Source: Flagellimonas sp. 389
GTDB taxonomy: Bacteria > Bacteroidota > Bacteroidia > Flavobacteriales > Flavobacteriaceae
Direction of reading: 5' to 3'
DNA: 64,000 nucleotides
Assembly (NCBI RefSeq): GCF_018449435.1
Contig: NZ_JAHCMU010000001.1
Location: 124,001 to 188,000 of the forward strand
Below are positions 51,971-59,119 of this stretch, piece by piece. Numbering within the stretch: the first letter of the stretch is position 1; each line of letters opens with the position of its first letter. Made by a program: the position numbers and the translations under genes. Under the pieces are notes generated by a model. It saw only the letters and a program-made list of their open reading frames with translations, did not search any database and was not told the DNA's origin.

Positions 51971-52117
51971 TTAATTATATTTTAGTTCTAATATTGCTAA
52001 GTTGGTTTTTACTTCTTCATTAATTACTCCACCATGATAGTCAACAAAAAAATATTTACCGTCCAATTGTTCATTTATAGCTTGTTTAATAAGGTTTTCT
52101 AATTCATCACTCATCAT
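51971..52117 (-). CDS. Small hypothetical protein, 48 aa
   Basis: I choose ATG 52117 (MMSDELENLIKQAINEQLDGK); a longer start at 52165 adds a poor basic N-terminus. The rest reads YFFVDYHGGVINEEVKTNLAILELKYN. A helix followed by beta strands is likely. No family was recognised. It ends three bases before the RadC-like start, so the two are probably translated together, and it may be a partner of that protein. Confidence 0.5.
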   Translation of the reverse strand: MMSDELENLIKQAINEQLDGKYFFVDYHGGVINEEVKTNLAILELKYN

Positions 52118-52195
52118 CTTTACCTGTAAAGTTAAATAAGTAAACTTTCTGGTTTGGTTTATCACAAGGTAGTTATGTTTCCAATAGTTCTATAT

Positions 52196-52213
52196 CCATC
52201 CTTTATTTGAACT
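52196..52213 (-). repeat. Strip repeat, copy 3
   Basis: The minus strand reads AGTTCAAATAAAGGATGG around 52196-52212, preceded by AG in place of AA. It lies 12 bases past the stop of the NTF2-like gene. Confidence 0.5.
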
Positions 52214-52224
52214 CTTCCATTTTA

Positions 52225-52665
52225 CTATTCTTCATTGAAGAGATTCTTCTGTTGGATGACGTCGACTCGGATAATTTTTCCAGTTTCATCAAAAGTAAAA
52301 ATCTCAACAACTGAACTACCTTCTTTTATTTTTGGAGCAAGCCAAACGATGTCATGCATGATTAACCTATTGTCAATTTCTGCAAGGTGCTGAATTTCAT
52401 TCCTCACCTGAGGATGATTCTTAAGGTGAGCTTCTCGGTTCTTGAACAATGCTTTTTTGCCATCGACGCGAAGAACAAAGCTTCCATCTTCCTCATACAT
52501 ATATACTTTCACACTATCGCTGAAATTTTCGACGTACTGTTTGGGATTCTTTTTGTTCACGGCATCCACTATACTTTTTGCCCTATCAGATTTTGATACT
52601 TCTTGGGAAGCGGCGAGCAATGGCAAAACTGAAATCAAGGCAATAAATAAATACTTTTTCTTCAT
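52225..52665 (-). CDS. Secreted NTF2-like (SnoaL-type) protein
   Basis: A 146-residue protein with a signal peptide (MKKKYLFIALISVLPLLAASQ) and a small alpha+beta fold. The opening helix DRAKSIVDAVNKKNPKQYVENFSDSV and the strands VKVYMYEEDGSFVLRVDGK and SSVVEIFTFDETGKIIRVDVIQQ match nuclear-transport-factor-2-like nutrient or scaffold domains. No catalytic residue stands out. The start ATG directly follows a degenerate copy of the strip repeat (52666-52685). Confidence 0.7.
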   Translation of the reverse strand: MKKKYLFIALISVLPLLAASQEVSKSDRAKSIVDAVNKKNPKQYVENFSDSVKVYMYEEDGSFVLRVDGKKALFKNREAHLKNHPQVRNEIQHLAEIDNRLIMHDIVWLAPKIKEGSSVVEIFTFDETGKIIRVDVIQQKNLFNEE

Positions 52666-52770
52666 AATCGTTCACTTAAACCTTCACTAGATAACTTATA
52701 CTTCTAAAAATAAACTAATAGATTACACCAAAAAAATGAACTTGTTAAGAATTGTAAAGGGAGAAATACG

Positions 52771-52789
52771 AAAGTTCAAATAAACGATA
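52771..52789 (+). repeat. Strip repeat, copy 4 (inverted with respect to copies 1-3)
   Basis: Reads AAAGTTCAAATAAACGATA on the plus strand, an exact 19-base inverted match to 50679-50697. It marks the right edge of the accessory strip, close to a perfect hairpin at 52800-52832. Confidence 0.6.
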
Positions 52790-52799
52790 GTTGAAATGT

Positions 52800-52832
52800 C
52801 GCTAGATTTCGAGTTTTAGAAGAAATCTAGCG
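52800..52832. repeat. 11-bp perfect inverted repeat (hairpin)
   Basis: CGCTAGATTTC at 52800-52810 pairs perfectly with GAAATCTAGCG at 52822-52832 around an 11-base loop. There is no T-run on either side, so it is not an ordinary terminator. Its place at the edge of the repeat-bounded strip suggests a recombination or protein-binding site, unproven. Confidence 0.5.
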
Positions 52833-53083
52833 TGCTTTCATAAGCATTTTAAAACCAGAATTATAAATTTCAAATAAATAGTGTGTTTTGAATGAATTTG
52901 GTGTTTTTTGAACCATTGTTGTACCTGCAATGGTAATCAATGGTTTCAAAAGTTTACCAGAAAATGTTAATTTCCGAAACTACCAAAAAGGACTGCATTT
53001 AGAACTCAAGTAGAAAATCGTAATAAAATTCATCTGATTGTCTTGCAATCGGACAATTGTAAGAACTTATTAAATAATGGAAA

Positions 53084-53704
53084 TCAAACAGTTCCTTTTG
53101 GCTCAAAAATAAGTTGGAAGTAATTTTTCAAGTGCCTCAAATGGTCTGCAGTAAGATCCCTACCTTTCAAAGCTTTGGAAACAACAAAGGCACCTTCAAA
53201 AATAACTACGGTATGGTCGGCCAGTGATTGTAGGTCGATATCAATCTTGGTATCATATTCCTTGAGAACATCATTGATCAAGCTCTCCATTGTGTTCCTC
53301 CACGTTAAAATAGTTTCCGAGATATGTTGTAAAGTTTCTTTATCGAACTGACTGGGTTCATAGGTATAGGATGCATACAGACAACTGTAAGGCTCCGATA
53401 GACCAGACATCATATCGATAAACTCCTGTATAAACTGTAAAAGTCGCTTTAGGGCATCACCCTTCAACTCCTGAGTTTTGCTCAAGGCCTCATTCATATG
53501 GGCGATATCTTCTTTGGCAAATTCTTCGATCAAGGCGTGGGCCAGTACGTTTTTTGTCTTGAAGTGATAAAAAAATGCACCTTTCGTAATACCAGTCCTA
53601 GCCAATATCTGATCAATGCTGGTCCCCGAAAATCCATTTTCAAATATTAAGGTTTTCGACTCTGCCAGTATTTTGTCCCGTGTTGGTTTTCCATCTCTTC
53701 CCAT
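53084..53704 (-). CDS. TetR/AcrR-family regulator of the 53-61 kb island
   Basis: A 206-residue TetR protein. The helix-turn-helix runs from about 10 to 60: TRDKILAESKTLIFENGF, then GTSIDQILARTGITKGAFFYHFKTKNVLAHAL. The ligand domain is all-helical with a cysteine at position 103 (EPYSCLYASYTYE). It is divergent from the desaturase gene over a 108-base gap with two palindromes. Repression of the island, relieved by a small ligand, is the likely role. Confidence 0.9.
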   Translation of the reverse strand: MGRDGKPTRDKILAESKTLIFENGFSGTSIDQILARTGITKGAFFYHFKTKNVLAHALIEEFAKEDIAHMNEALSKTQELKGDALKRLLQFIQEFIDMMSGLSEPYSCLYASYTYEPSQFDKETLQHISETILTWRNTMESLINDVLKEYDTKIDIDLQSLADHTVVIFEGAFVVSKALKGRDLTADHLRHLKNYFQLIFEPKGTV

Positions 53705-53726
53705 ATGTTAAAGATATAAAATTTAA

Positions 53727-53789
53727 ACAAACTAGTTGGTACAATAAAATATAATTATATATTTGCACCGTCTAGTCTGTATAGATTAG
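53727..53789 (+). promoter_or_regulatory. Promoter of the desaturase gene with two TetR-type operators
   Basis: Bacteroidota -33 element TTG at 53736-53738 and -7 element TATATTTG at 53758-53765, 19 bases apart. Palindrome 1, ACAAACTAGTTGGT, at 53727-53740 overlaps the -33. Palindrome 2, CTAGTCTGTATAGATTAG, at 53772-53789 covers the start site. Their centres are 47 bp apart. Confidence 0.65.
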
Positions 53790-53812
53790 TAGTCATTAAT
53801 AAAATATTACCT

Positions 53813-54589
53813 ATGGAAAATTTCTTATTACAGTTACCCACCCCATTTGAATTGATTTTTGATCCAATATCCTACATCATCTTCGCCATGTATGGTGGAT
53901 TGATGCTATGGGAATCTCTGTTACCAGCTCGAAAGCTGCCCCATGTAAAGTTTTGGAAACTACGGGGCCTATTAGCATTTGTTCTTTTCTTTTTTCTTTC
54001 TTCCTACCTTCCGATAATATGGGATGGGTTCTTTGCCGACTACCAAGTTTTCGATTTGACAAGTCTCGGCACCTTTTGGGGAGCTATGGTAGGAGTACTT
54101 GTCTATGAATTTGGTGAATATGTGTGGCACAGAACCATGCACAATAGTAATTTCCTGTGGAGGGGAATGCATCAAATGCACCATAGTGCAGAGCGTTTGG
54201 ACAGTTATGGAGCCTTTTATTTTAGCCCTCTGGATATGGTTGGGTGGATTATCTTAAGCAGTGTCTGTCTTGTTCTAGTAGCAGGGTTTACCCCTGAAGC
54301 CACTACGGTCATTATCCTGACCACTACTTTTCTATCCATTTTTCAACATGCTAACATTAAGACCCCAACTTGGATCGGATATCTTATACAAAGGCCCGAA
54401 TCCCATACCATTCATCATGCAAAGGGCATACATGCGTATAACTATTCTGGTATTGCCTTATTCGATATTCTCTTCGGAACCTTTAAAAACCCTAAAGATT
54501 ATACCCATGAGACCGGTTTTTATCATGGTGCATCCTCAAGAATAAAGGATATGCTTCTCTTCAAGGACATATTAAAGAACAAGAAATAA
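53813..54589 (+). CDS. Sterol desaturase/fatty-acid hydroxylase family protein
   Basis: Membrane di-iron enzyme of 258 residues. The three histidine boxes are WHRTMHN (about 105), GMHQMHHS (about 118) and SHTIHHAKGIHAY (about 200). Four to five helices surround them. Family members hydroxylate or desaturate sterols, carotenoids, sphingoid and other lipids using oxygen. It follows the TetR promoter and is the first gene of the island. A lipid or other hydrophobic substrate is likely, but its identity cannot be read here. Confidence 0.9.
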   Translation: MENFLLQLPTPFELIFDPISYIIFAMYGGLMLWESLLPARKLPHVKFWKLRGLLAFVLFFFLSSYLPIIWDGFFADYQVFDLTSLGTFWGAMVGVLVYEFGEYVWHRTMHNSNFLWRGMHQMHHSAERLDSYGAFYFSPLDMVGWIILSSVCLVLVAGFTPEATTVIILTTTFLSIFQHANIKTPTWIGYLIQRPESHTIHHAKGIHAYNYSGIALFDILFGTFKNPKDYTHETGFYHGASSRIKDMLLFKDILKNKK

Positions 54590-54653
54590 AGTATTACGGG
54601 AAAACCATTTACAACCAATTCCATACAAACATCAATCATCAAATTCAAACATC

Positions 54654-55211
54654 ATGAACAGTAGCCAGAGTATCATTCTAAAAATCATTTCCTTGTTCAT
54701 TTTCGCATGTAGCAACGGTGACATCAATGAAGAGGCAGTAGCGCCTGAACAAATACAATTGAAGGTAATAGGTCGAGGCACTTCTGTTGGCCAGCCCAAA
54801 ACCATTGTGCATCCGACAACCGGGGAAAATTTACGACCTAATTGTTTCTTAATGGACCTAGTACACCCAGAAACCGGAGCAATTATGGGAACACTTCAAG
54901 ACTGTATCGTTGATATGCACATACCTAGTGACGGCACCATAACTTCAACAGTGATCACTTCCATAAATATCCATGGGAGAGGAACGATCCAGGCAGAAAA
55001 TATCGTATTCCATGAAATACGACCGCCTGTAAACGAGCTCAATTTCGACACCTCGTTCATACCGATTGAAAATAACGTCATAGACACGACCCATGAATTT
55101 GAAAATATGGAAGGTACCGTTTCTTTGGAAGGTGAGGTGAGCTTTGCCGAATTCGACAAGGGTATTCTCATATTTAATTCCCTGTTCACGATCAATCTGC
55201 AATCGGACTAG
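54654..55211 (+). CDS. Lipoprotein with possible allene-oxide-cyclase-like barrel, copy A
   Basis: Signal peptide with lipobox FAC (C19, MNSSQSIILKIISLFIFACS). The mature 165 residues alternate short strands: IQLKVIGRGTSVGQP, NCFLMDLVHPETGAIMGTLQDC, TVITSINIHGRGTIQAEN and GTVSLEGEVSFAEFD. Order and spacing resemble the dirigent/allene-oxide-cyclase barrel (strand, Cys-flanked turn, G-x-GTI strand), although overall identity is low. It is a clear paralogue of the next gene (QLKVIGRGT...CFLMDLV...GEIIGTLEDC). It lies 64 bases after the desaturase gene. A ligand-binding surface lipoprotein is the best guess. Confidence 0.65.
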   Translation: MNSSQSIILKIISLFIFACSNGDINEEAVAPEQIQLKVIGRGTSVGQPKTIVHPTTGENLRPNCFLMDLVHPETGAIMGTLQDCIVDMHIPSDGTITSTVITSINIHGRGTIQAENIVFHEIRPPVNELNFDTSFIPIENNVIDTTHEFENMEGTVSLEGEVSFAEFDKGILIFNSLFTINLQSD

Positions 55212-55252
55212 GCAAAGCATAGGTTTCCATTTTTTTAGTCATATAGCCACTA

Positions 55253-55296
55253 CCCATCCCTTGATGGGCAGTGCACTGTTGTTCGCCCTAACAGTG
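55253..55296 (+). other. Two small hairpins between the lipoprotein genes
   Basis: CCCATC (55253-55258) pairs with GATGGG (55263-55268), and CACTGTT (55274-55280) pairs with AACAGTG (55290-55296). Neither is followed by a T-run. They could slow decay or give partial termination between the two paralogues. Confidence 0.35.
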
Positions 55297-55345
55297 GAAA
55301 ATTCACATTTACCATAACAATCATTTAATAATTAAATCTTTTATC

Positions 55346-55894
55346 ATGAAAATTATCAAGAACACCTTTTTAGTATTAATGACTGTCCTATTCTTTGCTT
55401 GCGACAGTGATGATTATTCCGGCGACGCACCTGATCCCGTACAGACCCAGTTAAAAGTAATAGGTAGGGGAACGGCGGTCGCCCAATTAAAAACAATTAC
55501 GAATCCGGATAATGGCCAACCCGTTGAAGCCTTCTGCTTTTTAATGGATTTGGTTGATTCGAAGACCGGTGAAATCATCGGAACCCTAGAGGACTGTGAC
55601 ATGGGAACTACAGAAAACCCTGATGATACCCTTATCTCCAAAATAGTAACCAAGTTCAATTTCACGGGAAAAGGTTCTATCACTTCAAGAGGCGACGTTT
55701 TGCAAAGACCAATAGGTGATGGAAAGTTTTCTACGGAATTCACACCGACAGAAAACAATATAGTGGCCGTTACCGATGATTTTCTAGGGCAGGAAGGAAA
55801 AACGACCCTTGTTGGAGAAGTTGACCTTACGCGATTTGACCAGGACATCATCATCTTCAACTGCAATTTCACTATCGATCTAAAATCCAAGTAA
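55346..55894 (+). CDS. Lipoprotein with possible allene-oxide-cyclase-like barrel, copy B
   Basis: A 182-residue paralogue of the preceding lipoprotein. The lipobox is FFAC (C19), followed by the acidic DSDDYSGD, a pattern that can favour surface exposure in Bacteroidota. The same strand blocks recur: TQLKVIGRGTAVAQL, CFLMDLVDSKTGEIIGTLEDC, FNFTGKGSITSRGDV and GKTTLVGEVDLTRFD. It is closer to copy A than to anything else in the window, so a recent tandem duplication is likely. A strong terminator lies 33 bases downstream. Confidence 0.65.
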   Translation: MKIIKNTFLVLMTVLFFACDSDDYSGDAPDPVQTQLKVIGRGTAVAQLKTITNPDNGQPVEAFCFLMDLVDSKTGEIIGTLEDCDMGTTENPDDTLISKIVTKFNFTGKGSITSRGDVLQRPIGDGKFSTEFTPTENNIVAVTDDFLGQEGKTTLVGEVDLTRFDQDIIIFNCNFTIDLKSK

Positions 55895-55926
55895 CCAATA
55901 ATGACTACGTAGTTTTTTAGTGCTTG

Positions 55927-55966
55927 GTGCCCACGGTTTCCGTGAAATACGTGGGCACTTTTTTTT
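55927..55966 (+). terminator. Intrinsic terminator before the barrel-protein gene
   Basis: A perfect 9-bp stem, GTGCCCACG at 55927-55935 with CGTGGGCAC at 55950-55958, is followed by eight Ts. It lies after the second lipoprotein and 22 bases before the next start codon. I found no new promoter in between, so it probably reduces read-through into the downstream genes. Confidence 0.85.
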
Positions 55967-55988
55967 AAGCTACACACGACGGCCTAAC

Positions 55989-58394
55989 ATGAAAGCATTC
56001 TTCCATCTTATTAAGCGCATGGCACAGACAATCTTTTTGTGCTTTCCCCTTTTGGGCTTGGGACAAGACCATGCTGTTGAAGGACAGGTAATAGACAGTC
56101 TTAAAAATCCTATACGTCTAGTCCATGTTATGATATTCAATGCCGATACTTTTCTCGCCGGGGCCATAACGGATATGGACGGGAATTTTCGAATAAATGA
56201 TTTGAAACCTGCTTCGTACATATTGAAGATTGAAGCTCTTGGCTTTAAAGACTTCCTTAAAAAATTTGCCCATCAAGATGGCCCAACTGATTTGGGAGGC
56301 TTACGATTGGACATGGCATCAATAGAACTGGACGGCGTTGAATTGGTAGCCAAGAGAAGACTATATGACAAAAATCCCAATAGTGTCATCATCAATATTG
56401 GGCAAATTGTTGCGAATTCAGGAGGTTCGGCATTCGATGTATTGCGGAATACCGCGGGGGTCTCTGTAAATCAACAAAACGGGACACTAACATTGCAGGG
56501 AAACGGCAAAGTAACGATCATGGTCAACGGTAAAGCCAGTCGTATTGATGGGCAGGCCCTTATCGGTCTGTTAAAAAGCATTCCGGCCACAAATATTGAA
56601 AATCTGGAGATCTTTAATAATCCTCCATCCAAATATGAAGCCAACGGCTCGGGTGGAATGATCGATATTACCACAACGGTCAAAAATGCTGAAGGGCAGG
56701 GAGGATCATTATCTCTGACAAGTGGCTATGGAAAAGCCGAAAAAACAGGAGTTTCTTCAAGTTTTCATAGTCAAAACGGCAAGTTTGGTTTTTACGGAAG
56801 CTATTCATTTGACAGAAACCGGTCTCATGAAAAGTGGGGGCTGGAGAGCGAATTTGACAATCCAATGAGCCAAAAAAGGATATCGGTCGTTAGTAATAGG
56901 AAACCAGTAACCACTTCACACAACTACAGTTTTGGAACGAGTTATTCTGTTCTAAAAAACACATCCTTAAGCGGTACTGTAAGTGGTTACAACAGCAAGT
57001 GGGACATGCTTGCTTCTGATGAAGTACTAAGGAACGATAATTCAAATGTACAAGAAGCCCTCAATATCGAGACCAACGAAATCAATCAATGGAACCACAT
57101 TTCGCCCAACGTCCAGATCGAACAGTCTATTGGAAAATCACACTCGCTGATTTTTGACTACAACCATCTTTACTACAAGGATGACAATCCAAGTGATTAC
57201 CAGATCGATTCGCAAATGGCCGGTTGCTTTATTGAAATTCAAAAGACAACTCCGATTACTTTCGATGTGTACAATCTTGATTACAGGGGAAAAATATCGG
57301 AAAAACTACAACTTGAAGCAGGGGTCAAGACCGTTTCATCCAACTTCAATAACGATATCACGGTAAGTTCCAACATCCAGGATCAAACATTCGTTGACAA
57401 CGGCCTTTCCAACAACACTGTGATGAAAGAGCATATTAGGGCCATATATGCCTCGTTCCAATGGAAGTTGAATGGTAAAACGAGCTTAACATCTGGTCTT
57501 CGCTTTGAAGATACCAATAACGAGCTCGAAGTTGATAGCGAACCGAATCGTGTTACCAGAAAGTATGGAAATCTATTCCCTACGGCGAGTATTACCCATC
57601 AAATAAAGGATGGGAGTAGTTTACAGGCCAATTTTAGTCGCCGTATCAATAGGCCGTCTTTCAACCAATTGGCACCCTTCGCTCTCTTTTTGGGGCCAGA
57701 TGCCCTATACTCGGGAAATTCCAATCTTCAACCTGCATTAGTCAACAAATATGGAGTTGAATGGAGTTGGATAGGAAAGCGTTTAACCGTGCAATACTTG
57801 ACCGCAAAAGAGGCCATCGTCGAATTCCAACCTAGACTTTCGGATAATGGTCAGCAATATATTTTCAAGGCAGAGAATATGGACATGAGGAACACCCTCA
57901 GTATTTCACTGGGTCTACCCATACGTGTTGCATGGTGGTGGCAAATGGAAAACAATATCTCCGTTCAACATGAGTCACTGAAATTTGACTTTCAGGGAAC
58001 GATCTACGAAAGAAACAAAGGCAGTCTTAGGACCACTATCTCGCAACAATTTGTACTTGGCAGAAAAATAGATCTGGAACTGGCCGGGTACTATCAATCT
58101 CCAACCTTGTTCGGAATAAGCACGTTTGGTAGTAGGGGCGCTCTCAACCTAGGAATGCGATACCAACTTGATAAACAACATGGAACATTGAAACTATCTT
58201 TTAGCAATATGTTGGCCTCGGATAATTGGAACATCGAAACCAATACCCTTCAGCCTTTTGTCAATACCACAGAGACCTATTTCCCTGAACCAAGGGTTTT
58301 AATGGTGACCTATATCAAGAGTTTCGGAGGAGGCAAAAAAGAAAACAAATATAAGCGCAATGGTGCGGAGCAAGAAAAGAAGAGGTTACAATGA
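55989..58394 (+). CDS. Outer-membrane beta-barrel protein (TonB-receptor-like), island copy
   Basis: I start it at ATG 55989 (MKAFFHLIKRMAQTIFLCFPLLGLGQ), which gives a signal peptide ending at GLGQ. A longer frame from 55920 would run through the terminator. CarboxypepD_reg (VEGQVIDSLKNPIRLVHVMI), then a plug-like part (VLRNTAGVSVNQQNGTLTLQ and IENLEIFNNPPSKYEANGSG) and a barrel follow, like the 834-aa protein at 45.4-47.9 kb. It probably imports or exports a hydrophobic or metal-bound compound. It overlaps the methyltransferase region (ATGA at the stop). Confidence 0.87.
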   Translation: MKAFFHLIKRMAQTIFLCFPLLGLGQDHAVEGQVIDSLKNPIRLVHVMIFNADTFLAGAITDMDGNFRINDLKPASYILKIEALGFKDFLKKFAHQDGPTDLGGLRLDMASIELDGVELVAKRRLYDKNPNSVIINIGQIVANSGGSAFDVLRNTAGVSVNQQNGTLTLQGNGKVTIMVNGKASRIDGQALIGLLKSIPATNIENLEIFNNPPSKYEANGSGGMIDITTTVKNAEGQGGSLSLTSGYGKAEKTGVSSSFHSQNGKFGFYGSYSFDRNRSHEKWGLESEFDNPMSQKRISVVSNRKPVTTSHNYSFGTSYSVLKNTSLSGTVSGYNSKWDMLASDEVLRNDNSNVQEALNIETNEINQWNHISPNVQIEQSIGKSHSLIFDYNHLYYKDDNPSDYQIDSQMAGCFIEIQKTTPITFDVYNLDYRGKISEKLQLEAGVKTVSSNFNNDITVSSNIQDQTFVDNGLSNNTVMKEHIRAIYASFQWKLNGKTSLTSGLRFEDTNNELEVDSEPNRVTRKYGNLFPTASITHQIKDGSSLQANFSRRINRPSFNQLAPFALFLGPDALYSGNSNLQPALVNKYGVEWSWIGKRLTVQYLTAKEAIVEFQPRLSDNGQQYIFKAENMDMRNTLSISLGLPIRVAWWWQMENNISVQHESLKFDFQGTIYERNKGSLRTTISQQFVLGRKIDLELAGYYQSPTLFGISTFGSRGALNLGMRYQLDKQHGTLKLSFSNMLASDNWNIETNTLQPFVNTTETYFPEPRVLMVTYIKSFGGGKKENKYKRNGAEQEKKRLQ

Positions 58395-58459
58395 AAATCG
58401 TTACCAACACTTTTTTGAAGTTATACATTCTACATTTTGAACCAATTAAAAAAAATATA

Positions 58460-59098
58460 ATGAGCAACAATTTTAAAAACAATGCCGTTCGAGGGCCTAT
58501 CAACTCGTGGTTTTTTTATTTCATCTCCGGCTACATGAACATTCTATGGGGGAAATCGAAAAGAAGATTGTTTCAAAATCATCCTGATACTGTCGTTGAA
58601 ATAGGCCCAGGTGCAGGGGCGAACATGAGGTATTTGAAAAAAGGGACCAAGCTTATTGCCATAGAGCCAAATATCCATATGCATGCCAACCTGAGAAAAA
58701 GTGCCAAAAAGTACGGTATCGATCTCAATATTAAATCCGTGACCGGTGAAACAATCGATCTTCCCGACAACTCCTGTGATTTCGTTATGAGCACTTTGGT
58801 GCTTTGCACGGTTGAAAATCCATTGCAATGTGTGCATCAAATAAAGAGAATATTGAAGCCTTCGGGTGAATTTGTCTTTATTGAACATGTGAACGCACGG
58901 GAAAATTCAATTCTTGGTTTCATACAGAACCTGATACACAAACCATGGCATTGGTTTTTTGAAGGTTGTCACACTAATAGAGATACGGCGTCCTTATTGG
59001 AGAGAAGTGGATTCAGTAGGTTGGAACTGGAGCGCTATAATTTGTATTCCCCATTCGTTCCCATAATCCCACAGATAAGGGGGAAGGCCATTAAATAA
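58460..59098 (+). CDS. METTL7/TMT1-like class I methyltransferase
   Basis: SAM-dependent methyltransferase. The SAM loop is VVEIGPGAGANMRYL, then IAIEPN, then DFVMSTLVLCTVENP. The ending FEGCHTNRDTASLLERSGF and PQIRGKAIK closely follows the pattern of METTL7A/B (TMT1), alkyl-thiol methyltransferases of membranes. I choose ATG 58460 (MSNNFKNNAVRG), preceded by an A-rich run, although an ATG at 58391 overlapping the barrel stop (ATGA) is also possible. A thiol or lipid substrate produced with the island hydroxylase is conceivable, unproven. Confidence 0.82.
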   Translation: MSNNFKNNAVRGPINSWFFYFISGYMNILWGKSKRRLFQNHPDTVVEIGPGAGANMRYLKKGTKLIAIEPNIHMHANLRKSAKKYGIDLNIKSVTGETIDLPDNSCDFVMSTLVLCTVENPLQCVHQIKRILKPSGEFVFIEHVNARENSILGFIQNLIHKPWHWFFEGCHTNRDTASLLERSGFSRLELERYNLYSPFVPIIPQIRGKAIK

Positions 59099-59119
59099 TT
59101 GAACTTAAACTATCAAAAT

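Larger units (their letters stand above)
52666..53083. other. Gene-free stretch with repeat copy and hairpins
   Basis: A 418-base gap between the NTF2-like and TetR genes. It holds the inverted repeat copy at 52771-52789, an 11-bp perfect hairpin at 52800-52832 and a looser pairing TTGAACCATTG (52908-52918) with CAATGGTT plus CAA (52938-52949). No coding frame was supported. Confidence 0.5.

Noticed and set aside
52800..52832. Hairpin as a terminator of the TetR transcript
   Set aside because: No run of Ts follows on either strand and it is more than 250 bases beyond the TetR stop codon.
49984..53083. Classical integron or prophage
   Set aside because: No integrase, recombinase or phage gene is present, and the repeats do not match attC consensus (GTTRRRY core), so only a cassette-like strip is claimed.
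55920..55988. Longer start of the island barrel protein
   Set aside because: The added codons cover the intrinsic terminator and lack a signal-like pattern, so they are almost certainly untranslated.
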